Source: QALR01 sp045646925 (lineage in GTDB: Bacteria > Bacillota > Clostridia > Oscillospirales > CAG-272). From it: 24,656 nt of DNA. The number at the start of each line of letters is the position of its first letter. The stretch's first letter is position 1. Location: positions 1-24,656 of the forward strand of contig JAZRLQ010000086.1 of NCBI GenBank assembly GCA_045646925.1. The letters are read 5' to 3'. Shown one piece after another: positions 7,992-15,808 of the stretch. Both the position numbers and the translations under genes were made by a program. The notes beneath the pieces were generated by a model that was not told the DNA's origin, did no database searches, and saw only the letters and a list, made by a program, of their open reading frames with translations.

Positions 7992-8921
7992 TTAATCGTT
8001 TGTCAATTCCTTGAGGCTGGTCGCAAGTCCCGCGAGAGATTGGATCTCACTGGGAATGATGATCTTGGTCGCCTGACCGTCAGCCGCTTTTTCAAAAGCC
8101 TCGAGGCTCTTGATCGCGATGACCTTATCGGAGGGAGCCGCTTCATTGATGAGTCGGATACCTGCCGCGGTCGCTTCCTGCACCTTGAGGATCGCTTCCG
8201 CTTCACCTTCCGCTTCGCGAATACGGGATTCCTTCTGCGCTTCTGCGAGAAGGATCTGCTTCTGCTTCTGCGCTTCCGCGTCAAGAATCATTGCCTGCTT
8301 TCTACCCTCGGCAACGAGGATCGTGGAATTCTTTTCACCCTCTGCGCGAAGGATCTGTTCACGGCGTTCGCGTTCCGCCTTCATCTGCTTTTCCATCGCG
8401 TCTTGAATCTCGCGGGGAGGCATGATATTCTTCAATTCGACGCGATTGACCTTGATGCCCCAAGGGTCAGTCGCTTCGTCGAGGATCGAACGCATCTTGG
8501 TATTGATGATATCGCGGGAGGACAGAGTGCTGTCAAGCTCGAGCTCACCGATGATATTACGGAGAGTGGTCGCGGTCAGATTTTCGATCGCGGACATCGG
8601 AGATTGTACGCCGTAGGTATAGAGCTTGCAGTCCGTGATCTGAAAGAAGATAACGGTGTCGATCTGCATTTTTACGTTATCCTTCGTGATAACCGGCTGC
8701 GGCGGAAAATCCGCGACCTGCTCCATGAGCGTCACCTTTTTCGAAATTTTATCGATAAAGGGCCATTTCAGATGGAAACCGGTATTCCACGTCGTGTGAT
8801 AAGTACCGAGTCTTTCAATAACGTAAGCGTGCGCCTGCGGAACGATATTGATGCAGGAGATGATGGTGGCAATGGCAACGATCGCCAATACGACCAAAAC
8901 GAAAATAATAATGGGATCCAT
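7992..8921 (-). CDS. SPFH/Band-7 membrane protein, QmcA-like
   Basis: A 309-residue protein with one N-terminal membrane span (about residues 4-24), then a Band-7/SPFH domain (INIVPQAHAYVIERLG onward, about 26-180). A long Ala/Glu/Lys/Gln-rich coiled coil follows (about 180-250, with repeated AEAQK and AEGE units), and then a short C-terminal tail. This layout fits the stomatin/QmcA group, which forms oligomeric membrane microdomain scaffolds and often controls membrane proteases. The nearest good ribosome binding site (AAAGGA, eight bases before) supports the ATG at 8921 rather than the TTG two codons upstream. It follows the NfeD gene on the same strand, a classic pairing. Its transcript ends at the bidirectional terminator. 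Confidence 0.9.
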   Translation of the reverse strand: MDPIIIFVLVVLAIVAIATIISCINIVPQAHAYVIERLGTYHTTWNTGFHLKWPFIDKISKKVTLMEQVADFPPQPVITKDNVKMQIDTVIFFQITDCKLYTYGVQSPMSAIENLTATTLRNIIGELELDSTLSSRDIINTKMRSILDEATDPWGIKVNRVELKNIMPPREIQDAMEKQMKAERERREQILRAEGEKNSTILVAEGRKQAMILDAEAQKQKQILLAEAQKESRIREAEGEAEAILKVQEATAAGIRLINEAAPSDKVIAIKSLEAFEKAADGQATKIIIPSEIQSLAGLATSLKELTND

Positions 8922-8940
8922 AACCAAATTCCTTTCTGTT

Positions 8941-9378
8941 TTACTGTTTATTTTGACAAATCAATTTTACGCCCTCAATGGCAAGTATGTTTACGATCTC
9001 GCCCACTCCGTAGGTAACACCCTCGTCGGCGGAGCGCGCCGTCCATAGCTGACCGCGAACCTTGACCTGTCCCGTTGCGCGCAAATTGTCGATCGTTTCA
9101 ATGACGACCGCCTGCATACCGATCACGGTATCCGCATTGGTCGGCACGATCTTCAGCCCCATATTCTTTTTGAAAATGGGCTTCAAAAGTAGCATCAACA
9201 ACAGGAAAACGGCGAAAAATACGACGAGCTGTATCCAAAGACGAACGTCGCACAACGCCAATATCATGGAAATGCACGCAGAGGGCACGAACCAGATCGA
9301 AACGAGAGAAACCGTGGAGGCTTCAACGACGATCGCGGCAACGATAACGAAAAGCCATACGAAAACCATTCCTTGCAA
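8941..9378 (-). CDS. NfeD-family membrane protein (probable TTG start)
   Basis: This protein has two to three hydrophobic spans (roughly the first 85 residues) and then a small soluble OB-fold-like domain (VIGMQAVVIETIDNL through GEIVNILAIEG), as in the short NfeD proteins. Such proteins pair with SPFH proteins, and the SPFH gene follows by 19 bases. The frame is open to an ATG at 9414. However, the promoter -10 is at 9419-9424, so transcription would begin about at that ATG and leave no leader. GGAAAGGG at 9387-9394 lies eight bases before a TTG at 9378, which I take as the start (145 residues). An ATG at 9369 is the other option. The family is quite sure; the exact start is not. Confidence 0.8.
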   Translation of the reverse strand: MQGMVFVWLFVIVAAIVVEASTVSLVSIWFVPSACISMILALCDVRLWIQLVVFFAVFLLLMLLLKPIFKKNMGLKIVPTNADTVIGMQAVVIETIDNLRATGQVKVRGQLWTARSADEGVTYGVGEIVNILAIEGVKLICQNKQ

Positions 9379-9418
9379 AAGAATCACCCTTTCCGAAATC
9401 CGATGGGATTTCATATAC

Positions 9419-9447
9419 AGTATAGCATAAATTTCTCTTTTTGTAAA
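9419..9447 (-). promoter_or_regulatory. Sigma-A promoter of the NfeD-SPFH unit
   Basis: On the minus strand, TTTACA (9442-9447), a 17-base spacer and TATACT (9419-9424). It points away from the yfmF promoter. Confidence 0.7.
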
Positions 9448-9527
9448 TGGAAAAACGAAAAATTTTCAGCGCCATGCCCACCTCTGCCGCAAACTTCCGC
9501 TTCGCAGGGAAAATATTGTGAAAAACA

Positions 9528-9555
9528 TTGATTTTTTCGTAATTCTTGCTATAAT
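9528..9555 (+). promoter_or_regulatory. Sigma-A promoter of the yfmF-yfmH-lgt-folD unit
   Basis: TTGATT (9528-9533), a 16-base spacer and TATAAT (9550-9555), about 39 bases before the first ATG. I see no terminator or second promoter until after folD. Confidence 0.7.
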
Positions 9556-9593
9556 ATTATTATGCAAATTCTTATAATAAGGTTGGAATAAAA

Positions 9594-10883
9594 ATGAATC
9601 ATAATATTTTTGATAGAAAAGAGATTGCTTCTTCCGTCTTTTTCAACGCAATATCGGAAACGAAATTCAAATCCAATTTGATCTCCATGCGGTTTATCGC
9701 GCCTCTCGATGAAAAGACGGCGGCGAAAAATGCGTTGTTGTTCCCCGTTTTGCTCCGCGGAAGCACGCAGTTCCCCGATATCGGAAGCATTCGCAGAGAA
9801 GAGGAATCCGTTTACGACACGGATATCTCCGACGGCGTTTACAAAAGAGGCGATTCGCAGATTCTCGAGATCAGAATGTCCCTTTTGGACAACCGTTTCT
9901 CCATTGACGGCATGAACATCACCGAACGCGCGGTCAATCTGCTTTCCGACATTCTCTTCTCTCCTCTGATGGAGGACGGTTGCTTCTGCGAGGAATACGT
10001 CGAAAGCGAAAAGCAAATGCTCATCGACGATATCCGCGCGCAGATCAACGACAAACGCCGTTACGCTATGCAAAGACTTTCCGAAGAAATGTTTTCCGGT
10101 GACGTCTTCGGCGTGTGTGAGCTTGGCACCGTCGAAAGTGTGGAGGCGATCACCGCAAAATCGCTGACCGAGCAGTACAAGGAGCTTTTCTCCCGCGCGC
10201 GCATCGAAATTTTCGCCGTCGGAAACTTCGACCTCCCGACACTCCGAGAAACCTTCCGCGCTCTTTTCCGCAAAGCGCAGAGAAGCTACACGTACAAAAC
10301 GGAAACGAAGCCGCTCTCTGCCGCGAAGCCCGAGGTGAAAAAGATCTACGAAAGACAGAACATTTCCCAAGGCAAGCTCTCCCTCGGCTTCTATACGGGC
10401 ATGACCGTGAAGGATCCGGATTACACCGCCATGCAGCTTCTGAATATCGTTTACGGCGCAGGCGTAACGAGCAAGCTCTTTCTGAACGTCAGAGAAAAGC
10501 TCAGTCTCTGCTACTATTGCGGCTCCGCTGAAAACGGACAGAAGGGCTTCATGACCGTTCATTCGGGAATCGAATTCAAAAACGAGAAAAAAGCCGTCGA
10601 TGAAATTCTCGCCCAGCTCGACGAGATCAAAAACGGCAACATCTCCGAAAACGAATTGCGTGACGCGAAGCTCGCGTTGGTCGATTCGGCGGAGCGCATT
10701 GCCGACAGCGCGAACAATATGCTCAACTGGTATTTCGCCTGCGTCATGAACGGTGAAATGATCACCCCCGATGAAAAATGCGAAAAAATTCTCGCCGTCA
10801 CGGCAGAGGATATCGTCAGAATCGCCCGCAATATTCAGCTGGACACCTATTATTTCCTTTGCGCAAAGGAGGAAAACGCATAA
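9594..10883 (+). CDS. yfmF: M16-family peptidase-like protein YfmF, lacking the zinc motif
   Basis: A 429-residue protein with the two-domain layout of M16 (insulinase/processing peptidase) proteins. Visible parts are a first domain (about 1-190) and a second with LSLGFYTGM and GAGVTSKLFLNVREK (about 260-305). No HXXEH zinc motif is present where M16 enzymes have it, so it should be the non-catalytic partner. In Bacillus the pair YmfF/YmfH has been linked to the 5-aminopentanol modification of elongation factor P, and database names follow that. No efp gene is in this window. Its stop codon overlaps the start of the next gene in TAATG, so the two are translationally coupled, as expected for a heterodimer. 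The ribosome binding site is weak. Confidence 0.85.
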   Translation: MNHNIFDRKEIASSVFFNAISETKFKSNLISMRFIAPLDEKTAAKNALLFPVLLRGSTQFPDIGSIRREEESVYDTDISDGVYKRGDSQILEIRMSLLDNRFSIDGMNITERAVNLLSDILFSPLMEDGCFCEEYVESEKQMLIDDIRAQINDKRRYAMQRLSEEMFSGDVFGVCELGTVESVEAITAKSLTEQYKELFSRARIEIFAVGNFDLPTLRETFRALFRKAQRSYTYKTETKPLSAAKPEVKKIYERQNISQGKLSLGFYTGMTVKDPDYTAMQLLNIVYGAGVTSKLFLNVREKLSLCYYCGSAENGQKGFMTVHSGIEFKNEKKAVDEILAQLDEIKNGNISENELRDAKLALVDSAERIADSANNMLNWYFACVMNGEMITPDEKCEKILAVTAEDIVRIARNIQLDTYYFLCAKEENA

Positions 10884-12169
10884 TGGCAGATCAGAAAATC
10901 ATCCAAAAAACCAACGAATTCGGAGAAACCTATTATTATACCAAGCATAAAAGCGGACTCGATATTTACGTGATCCCGAAGGATTTCGCAACCAATTACG
11001 CCGTGTTCGCAACCAGATACGGCGCGATCGACAATTGCTTCAAATTGGAGGGCGAGGAAAATTTCCACGAGGTTCCCGACGGCATTGCTCACTATCTCGA
11101 GCATAAAATGTTCGAAAATGAAGACGGCGTGGATACGTTCTCCCGCTTCGCCAAATACGGCGCCAGCGCAAACGCATATACCTCCGCCACGATGACGGCG
11201 TATCTTTTCTCCTGCACGAATCATTTGACGGAAAATCTGGAGATTCTGCTCGACTACGTTTCCAAGCCCTATTTCACACCCGAAAACGTCGAAAAGGAAC
11301 GCGGCATCATCGCGCAGGAGATCCGTATGTACGAGGACAATCCGGGAAGCGCGATCTATTATAATCTGCTGCAAGCCATGTATGAAAAGCACCAGACCCG
11401 CGTTGACGTTGCGGGAACTGTCGAATCCATCGCAGAGATCACACCCGAGCTTCTCTACGATTGCTACTATACGTTCTATAATTTTTCCAATATGACGCTT
11501 TGCGTTTCCGGCAGAGTGGATATGGAAGGCGTTCTCTCGATCGTTGACAGAGTTCTCCCCGAGAGAGAACAGAAAAAGATCGTTCGCCACTATCACGAAG
11601 AAGCACCCTCCGTTTATAAGAAGCGCGTTTCCGCGGAATTCGAGGTTTCACGCCCCATGTTCTTACTCGGCGTGAAGGATATGGACATTTCTGCCGATCC
11701 GCAGATCCGCATGAAAAAGCGCGTCGCCATGAGCATTCTGACGGATATGCTCTTCGGTCCGACCTCCGAATTCGCCATCGACGTATACGAAAGCGGACTC
11801 GTCAACGGGTTCGAGGCGTCGTACGACCATTCCTTTGACAGCTCTCGCATTTTCCTTGAAGGCGAAACGGACGAGCCGGAAACCGTTTATGAAAACTTCC
11901 TCGCATATCTTGCGGAAAACCGCGAAAACGGTCTCAACGAAGAGGACTTCAATCGAATCAAGCGCGCAACCTACGCATCCTATATCAAGGTGTTCGATTC
12001 CACCAAGCTGGCAAGAGAATTCACTCACATGATCCATGATGAATGCGATCCCTTTGAGTTCGGCTCCATGCTCAAGAGCGTGACGTTCGACGAGGTACAA
12101 GCGTTGTTTTACGATCTCTTCCATGAAGACCGCTACGCCATGAGCGTGATCAATCCTCTTTCCGAGTAA
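10883..12169 (+). CDS. yfmH: M16-family zinc peptidase YfmH, catalytic partner
   Basis: A 428-residue M16 peptidase. The inverted zinc motif is HYLEH (His70, Glu73, His74), and the third ligand is likely Glu146 in IIAQEIRMYED. The C-terminal M16 domain follows (EVSRPMFLLGVKD from about residue 250). The zinc residues are intact, in contrast to the preceding yfmF product, so the pair resembles heterodimeric M16 proteases. A cytoplasmic location is expected, since there is no signal peptide. AAAGGAGG lies 10-18 bases upstream, and the ATG overlaps the yfmF stop. The frame is open further upstream inside yfmF, but that extension is not supported. lgt follows after 31 bases. Confidence 0.9.
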   Translation: MADQKIIQKTNEFGETYYYTKHKSGLDIYVIPKDFATNYAVFATRYGAIDNCFKLEGEENFHEVPDGIAHYLEHKMFENEDGVDTFSRFAKYGASANAYTSATMTAYLFSCTNHLTENLEILLDYVSKPYFTPENVEKERGIIAQEIRMYEDNPGSAIYYNLLQAMYEKHQTRVDVAGTVESIAEITPELLYDCYYTFYNFSNMTLCVSGRVDMEGVLSIVDRVLPEREQKKIVRHYHEEAPSVYKKRVSAEFEVSRPMFLLGVKDMDISADPQIRMKKRVAMSILTDMLFGPTSEFAIDVYESGLVNGFEASYDHSFDSSRIFLEGETDEPETVYENFLAYLAENRENGLNEEDFNRIKRATYASYIKVFDSTKLAREFTHMIHDECDPFEFGSMLKSVTFDEVQALFYDLFHEDRYAMSVINPLSE

Positions 12170-12200
12170 TTTGTAAACTAAGAAAGGATACCAAAACTTC

Positions 12201-13193
12201 ATGTACAACGAATCCATTATTTCATTTCCCGGTCTCGGCATCGACGAATTCGTGATCAATCGCGTGGCGTTCTCCTTTGACATCGCAGGCCACAACTTCA
12301 CGGTCATGTGGTACGGACTGATCATCTGCCTTGCGATCTTCACCGCCTTCAGCTATTTCGTATACCGCGCAAAGCAGCAGGGCATCATCTTCGACGATAT
12401 GCTGGACATCGCGCTCGTCACCGTCATCACCGCGGTCATCGGCGCAAGACTCTATTTCGTCGTCTTCTACGGCGGTTATCTTGAAACCGACGGCACCTTT
12501 ATCGAAAACGTCCTCGGCACGCTTTACAATATCATTGCCGTTTGGAACGGCGGACTTGCCATCTACGGCGGCATTCTGTTCGGCGCACTCGCCGTCTTCT
12601 ATATGTCGAGAAGAAAGAAGATCTCCTTCTTCACGCTCGGCGACATGGCAGTTCCCGCCGTCATGCTCGGTCAGTCGATGGGCAGATGGGGCAATTTCTG
12701 CAACGGCGAAGCCTTCGGCAGTGAAACCACGCTTCCCTGGAGAATGGGGCTCTGCAATCTGGAAACCAATTTCCGCACGATCTTCGTTCATCCCACCTTT
12801 TTCTACGAATCCTTCTGGAATGTCATCGGATTCATCTGGATCAATATTTTCTACAAAAAGAGAAAATATCACGGAGAAGTGATCGTATGGTATTTCTCCT
12901 GGTACGGACTCGGCAGAACCTTCATCGAATTGCTCAGAACGGACTCTCTGATGATCTTCGGCTTCATCCGCGTTTCGTCTCTGCTCTCCGCCATGCTCGT
13001 GATCGCGCTTCTTCCCGCCGGCATCTTTTTGCGCAGACTTTGCAAAAAATACACCGAGCAGGGATTCTTGCAGGAAGACGAGATCACAAGCGTGAAAACG
13101 CTTCTGACCATCTATTTTTGTCAGAAAAAGGGCGTTCCCGTACCCGAAAAAATTCTGAATCATACCGATGCGCAAGCTTCGGATAACAACTAA
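12201..13193 (+). CDS. lgt: Prolipoprotein diacylglyceryl transferase
   Basis: A 330-residue membrane enzyme with about seven spans. It transfers diacylglycerol from phosphatidylglycerol to the lipobox cysteine of prolipoproteins. The signature GRWGNFCNGEAFG (161-173) holds the expected Arg162, Asn165 and Glu170. HPTFFYES (197-204) and YGLGRTFIE are also typical. At the position of the catalytic His of E. coli Lgt (FHGG), this protein reads IYGG (Tyr122). I believe this variant is common in Clostridia, but I cannot check it here. The C-terminal 50 or so residues extend past the last membrane span. AAAGGA lies upstream of the ATG. A substrate lipoprotein is encoded at 19089-20462. Confidence 0.95.
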   Translation: MYNESIISFPGLGIDEFVINRVAFSFDIAGHNFTVMWYGLIICLAIFTAFSYFVYRAKQQGIIFDDMLDIALVTVITAVIGARLYFVVFYGGYLETDGTFIENVLGTLYNIIAVWNGGLAIYGGILFGALAVFYMSRRKKISFFTLGDMAVPAVMLGQSMGRWGNFCNGEAFGSETTLPWRMGLCNLETNFRTIFVHPTFFYESFWNVIGFIWINIFYKKRKYHGEVIVWYFSWYGLGRTFIELLRTDSLMIFGFIRVSSLLSAMLVIALLPAGIFLRRLCKKYTEQGFLQEDEITSVKTLLTIYFCQKKGVPVPEKILNHTDAQASDNN

Positions 13194-13231
13194 AAAAGCG
13201 GCATCGTCCGCATTATCGGAGGAAAATAAAA

Positions 13232-14080
13232 ATGGCACAAATTATTGACGGCAAAAAAATTTCAGCAGAAATCCGCGCAGAGATCGCGGCAGAAGTCAAA
13301 GCAATGAAGGCGGAGGGTATCAACCCCGGTCTCGCAGTTATCATCGTCGGTGAAAACCCCGCTTCTCAGGTTTACGTACGCAACAAAGGCAAGGCTTGCG
13401 AAGAAGTAGGCATCTATTCCGAAATCATCGAAATGCCCGAAGCGACCACGGAAGAAACCCTGCTTGCAAAGATCGCTGAGCTGAACGAAAGAAAAGAGAT
13501 CAGCGGTATTCTCGTACAGCTTCCTCTCCCCAAGCATATCAACGAAGCATCCGTGATCGCGGCGATCTCTCCCGACAAGGACGTAGACGCTTTCAGCGAA
13601 GTCAACGTCGGCAAGATCATGATCGGTAACCACCGCTTCCTTCCCTGCACGCCCGCAGGCGTTATGGAGCTGATCACCCGCTCCGGCATTTCCATTGAAG
13701 GCAAGAACGCCGTCGTGATCGGCAGAAGTAACATCGTCGGCAAGCCTCAGGCAATGCTTCTTCTCCATGCAAACGCAACCGTCACGGTCTGCCACTCCCG
13801 CACGAAAAACCTCGCGGAAATCTGCCGCACTGCAGATATCCTCGTCGTTGCGATCGGCAAGGCTGACTTCGTGACCGCGGACATGGTCAAGCCCGGCGCC
13901 GTTGTCATCGACGTCGGTATGAACCGCAAGGCAAACGGAAAGCTGACTGGTGACGTTGATTACGCAGGCGTATCCGAGGTTGCCGGCTACATCACTCCCG
14001 TTCCCGGCGGCGTTGGTCCCATGACCATCACCATGCTTCTGAAAAACACCCTCACTGCCGCAAGAGAACAAAACGCTTAA
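13232..14080 (+). CDS. folD: Bifunctional methylene-THF dehydrogenase/cyclohydrolase FolD
   Basis: A 282-residue cytoplasmic enzyme of one-carbon metabolism. It interconverts 5,10-methylene-, 5,10-methenyl- and 10-formyl-tetrahydrofolate using NAD(P). Key features are the YVRNK motif with Tyr48 and catalytic Lys52, LVQLPLP (94-100), PCTPAGVME, the Rossmann segment VIGRSNIVGKP, and the C-terminal GGVGPMTITMLLKNT. The normally conserved KDVDG(F/L) reads KDVDAF (116-121). Length and spacing are otherwise standard. GGAGG lies ten bases before the ATG. It is last in the yfmF-yfmH-lgt-folD unit and is closed by a strong terminator. Confidence 0.97.
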   Translation: MAQIIDGKKISAEIRAEIAAEVKAMKAEGINPGLAVIIVGENPASQVYVRNKGKACEEVGIYSEIIEMPEATTEETLLAKIAELNERKEISGILVQLPLPKHINEASVIAAISPDKDVDAFSEVNVGKIMIGNHRFLPCTPAGVMELITRSGISIEGKNAVVIGRSNIVGKPQAMLLLHANATVTVCHSRTKNLAEICRTADILVVAIGKADFVTADMVKPGAVVIDVGMNRKANGKLTGDVDYAGVSEVAGYITPVPGGVGPMTITMLLKNTLTAAREQNA

Positions 14081-14097
14081 AATGGAATAAGATCAAG

Positions 14098-14135
14098 AAA
14101 AAAGTCGTGAATGAGGATTCATTCACGACTTTTTT
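14098..14135 (+). terminator. Rho-independent terminator after folD
   Basis: The stem GTCGTGAATGA/TCATTCACGAC (104-114 with 119-129 of the 14000 block) is extended by six A-T pairs, with a four-base loop and a T tail to 14135. Confidence 0.92.
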
Positions 14136-14176
14136 GACGAAAATCCGTCTATAGAAAAAATAAAAACAATTTTTGA

Positions 14177-14205
14177 TTGACACATAAACAAGGATATGGT
14201 ATAAT
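14177..14205 (+). promoter_or_regulatory. Fully consensus sigma-A promoter of the oxidoreductase gene
   Basis: TTGACA (14177-14182), a 17-base spacer and TATAAT (14200-14205), with an extended -10 TGG. Both hexamers are perfect, the strongest promoter by sequence in the window. The leader is about 70 bases long and holds a short direct repeat of TTGTTAC. Confidence 0.85.
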
Positions 14206-14282
14206 TATTCACAGTTGTTACATTTGTTACGATTGTGTTCTATTTCATTTTGAACGCATTTCGGATAGAAAGGATCATCTTT

Positions 14283-15743
14283 ATGGCAAAAATTTTAATT
14301 ATCGGTGGCGGTGTCGCCGGATTATCCGCAGGGATCTACGCCCAATTGAACGGGCACCAAGCCGTCGTTTGCGAAAAGCATTTCATCGCCGGAGGGAACC
14401 TCACCGCATGGAATCGCAGTGGATTCCACATCGACAACTGTATCCACTGGCTGACGGGAACGAACCCCGCCTCCTCGACCTATCCGATGTGGGAAACGAT
14501 CGGCGCGCTCGGCGAAATCAAGATCCATCAAGGTGAATCTCTCTTCACCTGCGAGCACGAGGACAAACGAATTTCTCTTTACAGAGATCTGCAACGCATG
14601 CAACGGGAAATGCTCGAAATTTCCCCCGAGGACAAAAAGGAGATTCTTGCATTTATCCGCGCAATCGAATATTTTCAAGGATTCTGTGGCATCGCGGGCG
14701 AAGATCATAACGAAAAGATCTCCGCTTTCGATACCGTCAAGGCGATCCCCGCGCTTTCCAGATATTATTTTCTGACCACGGGAGATCTTGCAAAAAAATT
14801 CAAGCACCCACTTCTCAGCTTATTCTTCAAGGGCTTCTTCGGTTACGAATTCAGCTCTCTTGCGCTGATCATGGTCTGCGCTCATTTTTGCGCGGATAAC
14901 GGCGGCATTCCGGTCGGAAGCTCCTCGGCAATGGCGGATCGTATCACGGAACGCTTCCAAAATCTCGGCGGTCAGCTTCTGCTGAAAAAAGAAGCGGTCA
15001 AGATCCACACGAAAAACAAACGCGCATACGCCGTTTCGTTTGCCGACGGAAGCACGATCGAGGCAGATTACGTCGTTCTTGCCTCCGATCCCGCAAGCGT
15101 TTTCGGAAAGCTCTTCGATATTCCCATGCCGAAGGCTTTGACCAAAAATTATAGAAATTCCCGTTTTCTCCGTTTCTCCGCTTATCAGTGCGCGTACGCT
15201 TGTGCGCTCTCGGAATTGCCGTTCGAAGGCGATATCATCTTTGAAATTCCCAAGGAATATCGGGAAACGTTGCTCACGGACCGTCTGATCGTCCGCGAAT
15301 TTTCTCACGAAAAGAATTTCTCGCCCGAAGGCGAAAATCTCTTGCAAACGATGACCTTCACGTTTGAAGATCAGTCAAAAGACTTTATCGCATTGCGAAA
15401 ATCGGACCGCGCCGCCTACAACGAACAGAAAAAGTTGCTCGCTTCTTTGACGCAAAAGCTGATCGAGGAGCAATTCCCCTCTCTGTCGGGCAAGCTGAGA
15501 TGCATCGACGTCTGGACACCTGCGACGTACCATCGCTTCATCAATTCCGAGATCGGCTCGTTCATGAGCTTCGTATTGCCCGCAAAGGCATTGCCGCTTT
15601 GCGCAAAGAACAGAGTCAAGGGACTTTCCAACGTATTTCTCGCAACGCAGTGGCAACAAGCGCCCGGCGGTCTTCCGATCGCAGCAGACGTAGGCAAACG
15701 AGCAATCGAAGCCATCACGCTCGCGGAACGAAAAAAAAGATAA
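14283..15743 (+). CDS. FAD-dependent oxidoreductase, phytoene desaturase/retinol saturase-like
   Basis: A 486-residue flavoprotein. The N-terminal ILIIGGGVAGLSAGIYAQ is the dinucleotide-binding Rossmann motif, with the adenine-ribose-binding Glu following in VVCEKH. IAGGNLTAWNRSGFHID, soon after, is typical of the CrtI/phytoene-desaturase superfamily. The C-terminal QWQQAPGGLPIAADVGKRA closes the FAD site. The group includes carotenoid desaturases and isomerases and retinol saturases, but non-carotenogenic anaerobes also have many. No crtB or other carotenoid gene is visible, so the substrate is unknown. The start at 14283 is fixed by AGAAAGGA nine bases before and by the Rossmann motif; the 16-residue upstream extension is rejected. 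It sits alone under a consensus promoter. Confidence 0.85.
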   Translation: MAKILIIGGGVAGLSAGIYAQLNGHQAVVCEKHFIAGGNLTAWNRSGFHIDNCIHWLTGTNPASSTYPMWETIGALGEIKIHQGESLFTCEHEDKRISLYRDLQRMQREMLEISPEDKKEILAFIRAIEYFQGFCGIAGEDHNEKISAFDTVKAIPALSRYYFLTTGDLAKKFKHPLLSLFFKGFFGYEFSSLALIMVCAHFCADNGGIPVGSSSAMADRITERFQNLGGQLLLKKEAVKIHTKNKRAYAVSFADGSTIEADYVVLASDPASVFGKLFDIPMPKALTKNYRNSRFLRFSAYQCAYACALSELPFEGDIIFEIPKEYRETLLTDRLIVREFSHEKNFSPEGENLLQTMTFTFEDQSKDFIALRKSDRAAYNEQKKLLASLTQKLIEEQFPSLSGKLRCIDVWTPATYHRFINSEIGSFMSFVLPAKALPLCAKNRVKGLSNVFLATQWQQAPGGLPIAADVGKRAIEAITLAERKKR

Positions 15744-15775
15744 TATCCCCCATTTATTTCTACGAAAGGAAGCAT

Positions 15776-15808
15776 TTGCTGCGGCAAGTGCTACGGTCAT
15801 ACTTATGA
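15776..15808 (+). CDS. Possible 10-codon leader ORF coupled to degV
   Basis: AAAGGA at 15765-15770 lies five bases before a TTG that opens a 10-codon frame (TTG-LRQVLRSYL). Its TGA (15806-15808) overlaps the ATG of the DegV gene (15805-15807) as ATGA. The only good ribosome binding site in the gap is thus placed for this mini-frame, while the DegV ATG has none in range. Translation of the leader could deliver ribosomes to degV. The call rests on spacing alone and may be chance. Confidence 0.3.
   Translation: MLRQVLRSYL

Noticed and set aside
8040..9017. 325-codon plus frame opposite the SPFH gene
   Set aside because: It is antisense to a protein with a clear Band-7 domain and coiled coil, and crosses the gap to the NfeD gene.
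14215..14231. TTGTTAC direct repeat in the oxidoreductase leader
   Set aside because: Only two short imperfect copies in an A+T-rich leader; it is not enough to call a riboswitch or operator.
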